Origin: Staphylococcus sp. IVB6214
GTDB lineage: Bacteria; Bacillota; Bacilli; Staphylococcales; Staphylococcaceae
DNA length: 64,000 bases
Assembly: GCF_025558585.1 (NCBI RefSeq)
Contig: NZ_CP094723.1
Coordinates: 620,001 to 684,000 of the forward strand
Direction: 5' to 3'
Positions 57,835 through 64,000 of the stretch are shown piece after piece. The position numbers and the translations under genes are program-made. Every line of letters starts with the position of its first letter. Position 1 is the first letter of the stretch. A model generated the notes under the pieces. That model saw only the letters and a program-made list of their open reading frames with translations, was not told the origin of the DNA and searched no databases.

Positions 57835-58260
57835 TTAATTAATAGATTTTTTCATATGTCTGTGGGGAATATTTGCATCTATAAAGACATCACCATATGC
57901 GACATATCCTAATGACTCATAAAAGGGGATGGCATGGGTTTGTGCACCGAGTTTAAAGTGTTGATAACCTTGTTCAGAAGCGACTGCTTCGACATATTGA
58001 ATCAGTTGCTTTCCGATGCCTTGTCCTCGATGACTTTTCAACACTGCAACACGTTCAATTTTTGCAGTGTCTCCAACACCACGATAACGAGCAGTTGCGA
58101 TAGGGTGTCCGGATGTATCATACCCGATAACGTGTTGCGCAGTTAATTCATGTTCATCGTATTCTTCAGTAGGGGAAACGCCTTGTTCTTTCACAAATAC
58201 TTCTTCACGTATTGTACGTATATGTTGATAATCTAAATCATTATTTACTTGTTTAAACAT
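57835..58260 (-). CDS. GNAT-family N-acetyltransferase (YjcF-like)
   Basis: A 141-residue GNAT enzyme. The acetyl-CoA loop is KSHRGQGIGKQLIQYV (~residues 75-90) and the last strand contains FYESLGYVAYG. FVKEQGVSPTEEYDEHE near the N-terminus is typical of ElaA/YjcF-like acetyltransferases. ATG 58260 follows AAGGAGTGATGAT. Substrate unknown. It lies between atl and the DUF2538-lcpB pair. Confidence 0.86.
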   Translation of the reverse strand: MFKQVNNDLDYQHIRTIREEVFVKEQGVSPTEEYDEHELTAQHVIGYDTSGHPIATARYRGVGDTAKIERVAVLKSHRGQGIGKQLIQYVEAVASEQGYQHFKLGAQTHAIPFYESLGYVAYGDVFIDANIPHRHMKKSIN

Positions 58261-58396
58261 ATCATCACTCCTTGATTAGTGGAATGATACTATCGTATAG
58301 AAGATGAGCGTGCAGTGCAAATAGAAGTGCGTATTGAATCAAAAAAGTGAGATGTACATCAGTAAATGCACAATCTCACTTTGTAGTGATATTCAG

Positions 58397-58867
58397 TTAT
58401 GCGGCATTTCTTCTAACAAGTGCTGTATACTGCCAAAAAATACGCATCTGTACAAGGTTCCAGTTGTTCAATCCCATCGTGTATCCAGAGGGCTTAAAGA
58501 TGTGGACATCCGTCACTTCCAATGCTGCAGCGACAAGATATTGAATTGGTACACTCAAGTTCGTCATTTCAGGCGTTAAGCCTTCTTCGTTATACACCCA
58601 TGAGAATGGAAGTGGGGCATTGAATACATCGATTGCATCGAATATTTCTGGAAGTGCAACGATATAACATGCACCATCAATAATGGGATTATGCTCGCTT
58701 TCGCTGTAATAAAGTAATAGCGCTTCGTAATTCTCTCTATGTGCATGATTGACATAAAATAATTGATTGCGAAAATGTGCAAGGTCTTTACTATGAATAA
58801 TCTGTTGTTCAAGCATGTTGAACATCCCGTTAATTTGATTTATTTTTTCATGTGTATGGCGTGTCAT
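58397..58867 (-). CDS. DUF2538 family protein
   Basis: A 156-residue protein I recognise as the DUF2538 family, found before lcpB in S. aureus with conserved INGMFNMLEQQIIHS, NHAHRENYEALLLYY and FKPSGYTMGLNNWN blocks. ATG 58867 follows AGGAGG, so the first seven residues of the longer frame are rejected. It lies 20 nt after lcpB, likely co-transcribed. Function unknown. Confidence 0.85.
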   Translation of the reverse strand: MTRHTHEKINQINGMFNMLEQQIIHSKDLAHFRNQLFYVNHAHRENYEALLLYYSESEHNPIIDGACYIVALPEIFDAIDVFNAPLPFSWVYNEEGLTPEMTNLSVPIQYLVAAALEVTDVHIFKPSGYTMGLNNWNLVQMRIFWQYTALVRRNAA

Positions 58868-58887
58868 GTAAGGACCTCCTATTGCCA

Positions 58888-60099
58888 TTAGTAGTATGTG
58901 TTCGGATCAAATTGTGTACCGTCTGCTGCAGATGGATCGGCATATGGATCTTGCGTTGCATACGGATCAGGTTCCACTTGATCATACAAAGGAGTTTCGT
59001 TTTGTTCGAATTCTTGATTTTCTTCATCAGATGATGTTTCTTCATTTTTGGAAGATTGGAAAGCTTCGTCTATTAAACTTTGATCGATGTTAGTCAAAGG
59101 TGGGATACCACCGTACAAAGAGATGACACGATTCATTAAAAAGTCATCGTCTTTATTCGGTGCTAACCCTAAGTCTTTTCTCAATAAATTACTTGTTTTA
59201 ACAAGTTCAACTTCGTCAGGCAAAATGTAATATAAACCATTCAATATTTCATTCTCGCCCTTTAACTGTTGAGATTTAATTGCTGTGTTGCCTGTTAGAT
59301 AAGTAGTAGCGAGTGAGCGCACCTCTTTATAAGATAAGTTATGGTTAGCATTTTTCCCGACAATTTCAATAATATCATCTAATTTTCGCAATGATTGTGT
59401 GTCTTGCGCTTTCTTAAAAAGGAGCTTCAATACTTCCATCTGACGCTCACCACGTTTCAAGTCAGAATCCTGTTTTCGCGTACGTGTAATTGCTAACGCT
59501 TGATCACCATTCAGCAATTGTTTTCCCTTTTTAATCTTGATACGACCTTGATCTGTCGTATTCGGTTCATCGATATCATAAGGAACATCGTATTCAATTC
59601 CGCCGAGTTCGTCTACTGTTTTGACAAAAGCTTCCATGTTAATGCGGATATAGTAATCGACAGGTACATTAAGTGTTGATTCAAGTGCATCCATCGAAGC
59701 TTGGGGGCCGCCATAAGCATGTGCGTGTGTTATTTTATCGAAGTAGCCGACTTCTGGAATATAGCTTAGTGTGTCACGCGGAATGCTTAATAAACGAATA
59801 TTTTTTGTTTCTGGATTAAGTGTTGTAAGTATCATAGCATCTGTTCTTGATTGTTCAGTACTTTGGCCATTTTCACGTCTTGAACTACTATCATCAATCC
59901 CTAGAAATAGAATAGTAACGGGATCTGAAGCTACCTTTACGGGTGCATCTCTCAAATTGGATTGTCGTTCATTAGATTTTGAAAAAGAATCATTAAACGC
60001 ACCTTTTGATGAATGTAATAACATGAAACCAAATATAGTAGGAACAACGATGAGCATTAATGCTAATACGGTTAATAATATTTTTAGTCCTTTATTCAT
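58888..60099 (-). CDS. lcpB: LcpB, LytR-CpsA-Psr wall-polymer ligase
   Basis: A 403-residue membrane-anchored LCP protein. One N-terminal helix (residues ~8-30) leaves the catalytic domain outside; conserved residues are in FLGIDD, RTDAMIL, SIPRDT, and TRTRKQDSDLKRGERQ. The C-terminal ~60 residues are acidic and Asp/Pro/Tyr-rich. LCP enzymes move wall teichoic acid or capsule from lipid carriers to peptidoglycan. ATG 60099 follows TTAGGAG. Position next to DUF2538 and atl agrees with LcpB. Confidence 0.9.
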   Translation of the reverse strand: MNKGLKILLTVLALMLIVVPTIFGFMLLHSSKGAFNDSFSKSNERQSNLRDAPVKVASDPVTILFLGIDDSSSRRENGQSTEQSRTDAMILTTLNPETKNIRLLSIPRDTLSYIPEVGYFDKITHAHAYGGPQASMDALESTLNVPVDYYIRINMEAFVKTVDELGGIEYDVPYDIDEPNTTDQGRIKIKKGKQLLNGDQALAITRTRKQDSDLKRGERQMEVLKLLFKKAQDTQSLRKLDDIIEIVGKNANHNLSYKEVRSLATTYLTGNTAIKSQQLKGENEILNGLYYILPDEVELVKTSNLLRKDLGLAPNKDDDFLMNRVISLYGGIPPLTNIDQSLIDEAFQSSKNEETSSDEENQEFEQNETPLYDQVEPDPYATQDPYADPSAADGTQFDPNTYY

Positions 60100-60248
60100 A
60101 GGTTATTGCTCCTAAAAAAGTGTTGAATCACAAATCATACTTTATTGTAATGTATTTTACTGGCTAGTTTCAATGATTTGTGACTAAAGATATGCACGAT
60201 ATATTGAAATTTATTGAAGTCATATGAAATATAGAGTCAATGAAACTA

Positions 60249-60537
60249 GGGAGTGGGACAGAAATTTTTTGCTATAAAAGATTTCGTCATCCCACCCCAG
60301 CAAGGGTGACTAGAAGTTTTGCAGTAGCTGATTGATATGTGACTGCGTTTACTTAATAAACTTGTCACACATCTAATCATCTTTGCAGGGGCACTACGAC
60401 AAAATCATTATAAATGTTTATGATTTTTGTAGTGCTCCCAAAGTTTGTAAAAACGCATTTCACTTCAGACACCTACTGCCATTACACTTATTTATACATT
60501 TTAAAAGCGAGAAGCTAAGTAATATGTCTCACCCCCG
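60249..60537. repeat. Palindromic intergenic repeat, copy A (with 64-nt insert)
   Basis: The 60100-60638 gap holds no gene but this repeat. It starts gggagtgggacag and ends tatgtctcacccccgc. Internal dyads: gtgggac.../...catcccac, and gggcactac.../...gtagtgctccc. Relative to copy B it has ~64 nt extra (60322-60385) that itself forms an imperfect hairpin and is bounded by tttgcag on each side. Confidence 0.8.
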
Positions 60538-60638
60538 CTCTCATACTTTAGACTGAAATATTAAAAAGGTGCATACAGGTTCAAATAAATGGGTATTACA
60601 TAAAAAGAAACAAACATATAAATTGTGGAGGGAAACAA

Positions 60639-61292
60639 ATGAAATTTAAAATTTTAACATTATTATTATCGGCAGGTATTGTTTTAGCAGCTTGTGGCAA
60701 TGATAGTGACGACAACATGGATAAAAAAGAAGACAACCAACAAACAACACAATCATCAAATGATAAGATGGACAAAGACTCAAACGATACGAATGATCAA
60801 GATGATATGGACGACCAAAACGATCGTGATGATCAAAAAACTGATAAAATGAATGATAAAACAGTCCAGTTAAAAGATATTCAAACTGAACCAGAAGAAG
60901 CAATTAAAACAGCACAAAAAGCATTTGACGGTAAAATGAAAAAAATTGAATATAAGCAAGATAATGGCGAATGGATTTATAAAATTGACTTAGTGAATGG
61001 AAATAAAGAAGCTGAAGTCAAAGTATCGGATAAAGACAATAAAGCCATTAAAACTGAAGAAGAAACAGAAAGTGACAACCAAGATAACAAAACGATCGAC
61101 TACAAAGAGATGATTTCTTATGATGAGGCAGTAAAAACGGCTCAAAAAGAAACTAAAGGTGACTTGAAGCAATGGAAGTTAAATGAAGATGATGGTCAAT
61201 TAGTGTATGAAGTAAAAATTGCAGATCAGAATGATGATAGAGAGTATTTAATTGATGCAAAATCAGGCAAGTTAATCGGTGAAGATAGATAA
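60639..61292 (+). CDS. PepSY-domain lipoprotein
   Basis: A 217-residue lipoprotein: short signal peptide with lipobox LAAC (Cys at ~19), then an acidic Asp/Lys/Asn/Gln-rich linker to ~80, then two PepSY units (EEAIKTAQKAF...NGEWIYKIDL and YDEAVKTAQKET...QLVYEVKI). PepSY domains occur in extracellular inhibitors or modulators of proteases and cell-wall enzymes. ATG 60639 follows GGAGGG. The gene with its terminator is bracketed by two copies of a palindromic repeat. Role not known. Confidence 0.85.
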   Translation: MKFKILTLLLSAGIVLAACGNDSDDNMDKKEDNQQTTQSSNDKMDKDSNDTNDQDDMDDQNDRDDQKTDKMNDKTVQLKDIQTEPEEAIKTAQKAFDGKMKKIEYKQDNGEWIYKIDLVNGNKEAEVKVSDKDNKAIKTEEETESDNQDNKTIDYKEMISYDEAVKTAQKETKGDLKQWKLNEDDGQLVYEVKIADQNDDREYLIDAKSGKLIGEDR

Positions 61293-61304
61293 TAATAGAT
61301 GAAG

Positions 61305-61327
61305 CGGGGCGATGCCCCGTTTTTTTA
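61305..61327 (+). terminator. Terminator of the PepSY lipoprotein gene
   Basis: cggggc (61305-61310) pairs with gccccg (61314-61319), loop gat, followed by T run. Confidence 0.85.
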
Positions 61328-61343
61328 TATAATCAAAAAAAAT

Positions 61344-61570
61344 GGGGGTGGGACAGAAATCTTTTTTACTATAAAAGATTTCATCGTCCCACCCCGGCAA
61401 GGGTGACTAGAAGCTTTGCAGGGGCACTACGACAAAATCATTATAAAAGTTTATGATTTTTGTAGTGCTCCCAAAGTTTGTAAAAACGCATTTTCATTTC
61501 AGACACCTACTGCAATTACACTTATTTCTACATATTAAAAACGAGGAGCTGAGCACTATGTCCCAGCCCC
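61344..61570. repeat. Palindromic intergenic repeat, copy B
   Basis: About 227 nt, starting gggggtgggacag and ending tatgtcccagcccc; matches copy A at 60249-60537 nearly throughout apart from the 64-nt insert in A. It fills most of the gap between the lipoprotein gene and hmp. Confidence 0.8.
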
Positions 61571-61585
61571 ATCGTTATACTTGTA

Positions 61586-62731
61586 TTAAATCTCAACACT
61601 TAAACGTGGTACAAATGTTTCAAAGTGGATTCTGTTTTCATCGACACCTAATTCTTGTAATTCTTGAATCATTGATTGTAAGAATGGTGTACCACCACAG
61701 ATGTATACTTCTGTGTCATCTGTTAAATAATCTTTAAGTTCTGCAGCTTTTAGGTAACCTTCTTGATCACGTAAGTGTGTGTGTAACTTCGCATCTTTTG
61801 CTTCTTCAGTAATTTTGTCAAGTTCAGCTTTGAATGCAACATCTTTCTCTGAAGCAGCAACATTGATGAATTTTGTATTTGCACCTTGTTGTGCAGCGTG
61901 ACGGTACATTGACACTAATGGTGTGACACCAACGCCAGAACCTAAGAATAATTGTGGTTTTTCTGCATTATGCACTTGGAAACCACCCACTGGTGCAGAC
62001 AAGTTAATCATGTCGCCTTCTTTGAATTCATCATGTAAAATTGTTGAAACTTCACCTTCATGACCTTCACTTACTTCGCGACGTACACCGAATGTAATGA
62101 AGTCTTTGCCGCCGTCAACGATTGAGTAGTGACGTTTTGCACGGTAAGGTAACTTTTCACTTTCAACATCAACTGTAATATATTGACCAGGTACAAATTG
62201 GCTTAAGTCTTGGTCACTTGATACAACTGTAAAAGCCTTGATATTGTGCGTTACTTCTTCAATTTTTTCAATTTTGAAAGGTTTGAAACCTTCCCAAGCC
62301 ATTCCTGCGTAAATGTCTTTTTCAATTGAAATAAATGCGTCTGCAATAACACCGTAAGCTTTTGCCCAAGTTTTGATGATTGGGTGGTTTTCGTCTACGC
62401 CTACAACGTCTTGGATTGCAGCTAACAAGTTTTCACCAACGATAGGGTAGTGTTCTTCACGCACATCTAGTGCACAGTGCTTGTATCCAATCTCTTTTAC
62501 GATTGGCACAATTGGTGTAAAGTCTTCAATATTCATAGCAGCAGCAAGTACAGATTGCGCTAAAGCTGTTGATTGAAAACCTTTTTTCTGGTTTGTTTGG
62601 TTAAACATATTGCGTAGTTCAGGATGTTGACTGAACATTCTATTGTAGAATCGTGATGTGATTTCCGTACCTTTTTCTTTTAATACGGGAACTGTTTCTA
62701 AAATAATCCCTTTTTCTTCTTGTGTTAACAC
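61586..62731 (-). CDS. hmp: Flavohaemoprotein Hmp (nitric oxide dioxygenase)
   Basis: A 381-residue protein with an N-terminal globin (residues ~1-140, proximal His in GYKHCALDV), then FAD-binding (RAKRHYSI) and NAD-binding (GSGVGVTPLVSM, CGGTPFLQSM) domains. It oxidises NO to nitrate with O2 and NAD(P)H. GTG 62731 follows AAGGAG at 8 nt and gives the S. aureus length; GTG 62740 is too close. The region just upstream (62783-62803) contains a dyad atgcgt...acgcat of unknown use. In S. aureus hmp lies elsewhere. Confidence 0.94.
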   Translation of the reverse strand: MLTQEEKGIILETVPVLKEKGTEITSRFYNRMFSQHPELRNMFNQTNQKKGFQSTALAQSVLAAAMNIEDFTPIVPIVKEIGYKHCALDVREEHYPIVGENLLAAIQDVVGVDENHPIIKTWAKAYGVIADAFISIEKDIYAGMAWEGFKPFKIEKIEEVTHNIKAFTVVSSDQDLSQFVPGQYITVDVESEKLPYRAKRHYSIVDGGKDFITFGVRREVSEGHEGEVSTILHDEFKEGDMINLSAPVGGFQVHNAEKPQLFLGSGVGVTPLVSMYRHAAQQGANTKFINVAASEKDVAFKAELDKITEEAKDAKLHTHLRDQEGYLKAAELKDYLTDDTEVYICGGTPFLQSMIQELQELGVDENRIHFETFVPRLSVEI

Positions 62732-62933
62732 AACAATCACTCCTTAAAGGTATTTACTCTTTATATTATTCACTAACTATATGTATGCGTAAACAAAAAC
62801 GCATGTAATAGCGAGTGAGATAACAAGCATTCACAAAAATAAAGCATGTAAGTCCATAGTAGGATTCCATCTTGTTCAAAAAAATGTATAATAGTTTGTG
62901 ACAGTACATACAGAATGGAGGACCACACCAAAT

Positions 62934-63263
62934 ATGAACAAATTACTTCAATCGTTATCAGCTATTGGTGTATCAGCAACACTTGTCACACCTAACCTCA
63001 GTGTAGAAGCAACTTCCAACACAATTCCTTCTATTAAAGGAACAGAAGATGCTATTGTTGAAGTGGGCAAAACATACAACCCATTAGCTGGTGTAACTGC
63101 ATACGATAAAGAAGACGGTGATTTGACTGATAAAATCAAGGTCAATGGTCATTTTGATACGTCAAAAGCAGGGACGTACCAACTGGAGTACCAAGTCATT
63201 GACTCTGATGGTGCCATTGAAACATCTTCTCGTGTCATACAAGTTGTTGATGCACCGCAATAG
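62934..63263 (+). CDS. Small exported Ig-like (DUF5011-type) protein
   Basis: A 109-residue protein with a signal peptide (MNKLLQSLSAIGVSATLVTP..., cleavage probably near residue 26, SVEA) and one Ig-like domain of the DUF5011/HYR-like kind: GKTYNPLAGVTAYDKEDGDLTDKI and AGTYQLEYQVIDSDG are separate hallmark segments. No LPXTG or lipobox, so it is likely released. ATG 62934 has GGAGG 12-13 nt upstream. Such domains usually occur as repeats in large surface proteins; a stand-alone copy is unusual. Function unknown. Confidence 0.75.
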   Translation: MNKLLQSLSAIGVSATLVTPNLSVEATSNTIPSIKGTEDAIVEVGKTYNPLAGVTAYDKEDGDLTDKIKVNGHFDTSKAGTYQLEYQVIDSDGAIETSSRVIQVVDAPQ

Positions 63264-63276
63264 GTGAGATGAAAAG

Positions 63277-63320
63277 GCTGGTCGTCGGCGCAATATAAGC
63301 GCTTACATCGACGAGTCTTT
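63277..63320 (+). terminator. Candidate terminator of the Ig-like gene
   Basis: tcgtcg...gcgc and gcgc...cgacga arms form an interrupted stem before TTTTTCTTTTT. Confidence 0.45.
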
Positions 63321-63457
63321 TTCTTTTTATAATATCTCACTTGATAATACATGTTCATTTTACAAATGAGAGAAAATGTAAGCTATTAGCAAATTCCCTA
63401 TATCTATATAGCAAATCCCCTTCTTTTAATGATAAACATTTTCAATTACCGGAATCT

Positions 63458-63471
63458 AGAAAACGTTTCCA
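63458..63471. promoter_or_regulatory. cre-like CcpA site
   Basis: agaaaacgtttcca is close to the catabolite-responsive consensus (TGWAANCGNTNWCA). It lies ~230 nt before qoxA. Binding by CcpA is inference. Confidence 0.4.
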
Positions 63472-63569
63472 AACCTTGCCCTGCTTATAACTACTCGCAT
63501 TTTTAGTCGATTTCTACTTTTTAAGCCATTTCACAAAATGTACACATATTTTTTGAGGTGCTCTCATCC

Positions 63570-63608
63570 CGTGCCACGTCTAGACTGGCAAGGTCAGCAC
63601 GTTTTTTT
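63570..63608 (+). terminator. Terminator-like stem upstream of qoxA
   Basis: cgtgc (63570-63574) pairs with gcacg (63597-63601), then seven T; an alternative inner pairing is tgcca/tggca (63572-63576 and 63586-63590). It could end a short RNA starting after the cre-like site. Confidence 0.45.
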
Positions 63609-63702
63609 ATTTGCTAAAATAACAAAAAGCCTCTTGTAAATATTACATATTATTTTAAAATTGATATAAGCCCTACAATAGTACAATTAGGAGGTTAAAA
63701 AA

Positions 63703-64000
63703 GTGTCAAAATTAAAGTCTTTGCTTCTAACGTTTGGAACACTGTTTCTATTAACAGGTTGTTCTAATATGGAAGTCTTAAACCCAAAAGGGCCACAAGC
63801 AAGTGAATTGAGATTTTTGATTATCTACTCAATTATCTTCATGGTTGGCATTGTTGCGGTTGTATGTATCCTTTTTGCTGTTTTCACTTGGAAATACCGT
63901 TACACGAAAACAACAGAATCTGGAAAAGTACACCACAACGCAATTCTTGAAACAGTTTGGTTTATCATTCCTGTATTTATTTTAATTGCATTAATGATTC
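63703..64000 (+). CDS. qoxA: Quinol oxidase subunit II QoxA, 3' end outside window
   Basis: The first 99 residues of the menaquinol oxidase (aa3/bo3-type) subunit II, starting GTG 63703 after AGGAGG. A lipoprotein signal with lipobox LLTGC (Cys at ~22) is followed by [17 protein letters not shown] and a first membrane helix, then the second helix begins ([15 protein letters not shown]). With subunits I, III and IV, expected past the window end, it transfers electrons from menaquinol to O2, and so uses the product of the men genes at 43-48 kb. Confidence 0.93.
   Translation, partial: MSKLKSLLLTFGTLFLLTGCSNMEVLNPKGPQASELRFLIIYSIIFMVGIVAVVCILFAVFTWKYRYTKTTESGKVHHNAILETVWFIIPVFILIALMI

Larger units (their letters stand above)
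63321..63702 (+). other. qoxA upstream region
   Basis: No coding frame of note. It holds a cre-like site (63458-63471), C-rich patches (aatcccc near 63413, catccc near 63565), a terminator-like stem at 63570-63608, and GGAGG (63690-63694) just before qoxA. No clear promoter found; TACAAT occurs at 63674-63679. Confidence 0.5.

Noticed and set aside
60249..61570. STAR elements of S. aureus
   Set aside because: The repeats lack the GC-rich tandem core of STAR; they are built from gtgggac/gtcccac-type dyads.

Overview
This is a stretch of chromosome from a Staphylococcus. Gene content and order (pepF, yjbH, truncated haemoglobin, relQ, nadK, mgtE, cpaA, fabI, ltaA/ugtP, murE, prfC, htrA-like, ktrD, comK, lplA, menAFDHB, atl, lcpB, qoxA) match the corresponding S. 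aureus backbone. Staphylococcal hallmarks include a Lys-type MurE, a bifunctional Atl, the lipoteichoic acid glycolipid pair ugtP-ltaA, a YSIRK-type LPXTG surface protein and the sRNA RsaE. It is probably not S. aureus: the ssp protease locus is missing between menB and the following aminotransferase, and hmp plus two small exported-protein genes precede qoxA. I infer a non-aureus species, perhaps near the hyicus-intermedius group, but cannot fix it from sequence alone.

Layout. 1-1750: the 3' part of pepF followed by the small RNA rsaE. 1750-9210: an accessory insertion carrying a small secreted protein, an IS1182-family element, an Sdr-like LPXTG surface protein with a long DADSDS repeat, and an ISL3-family transposase gene. 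9220-17300: backbone genes for redox and Spx control (yjbH, trHb), a CYTH protein, then a plus-strand operon UPF0738-relQ-nadK-rluD-mgtE-cpaA that links alarmone and NADP synthesis with Mg2+ and cation homeostasis. 17396-28743: fabI with a FapR-like operator, an AI-2E permease, an AGCS symporter, an esterase, a 2H phosphoesterase, ugtP-ltaA (glycolipid anchor of lipoteichoic acid), murE, a YueH-like gene and prfC. 28850-34911: a yybP-ykoY (Mn2+) riboswitch with terC, an HtrA-like protease, ktrD, a UshA-like phosphoesterase with an altered motif, and a 35-residue membrane peptide.

34912-43933: decayed sequence, a lipoprotein, tRNA-Asn and tRNA-Ser, an ISL3 leader relic, comK and an IDEAL protein, lplA, a degenerate CPBP protein, a LexA-controlled YolD-like gene, a GNAT gene with fetAB, and menA. 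44112-48745: menF-menD-menH-menB (menaquinone; overlapping genes). 48809-57569: an aminotransferase, two membrane acyltransferases (one OatA-like) and a large Atl with an expanded Lys/Pro/Ala repeat. 57835-64000: GNAT, DUF2538, lcpB, a PepSY lipoprotein bracketed by two copies of a palindromic repeat, hmp, an Ig-like exported protein, and qoxA running off the end.

I see no prophage, CRISPR array, restriction or defence island, or biosynthetic cluster. The parts least explained by known families are the 1750-9210 insertion, the two-cysteine surface protein, the palindromic repeat family, and several candidate small RNAs or peptides.
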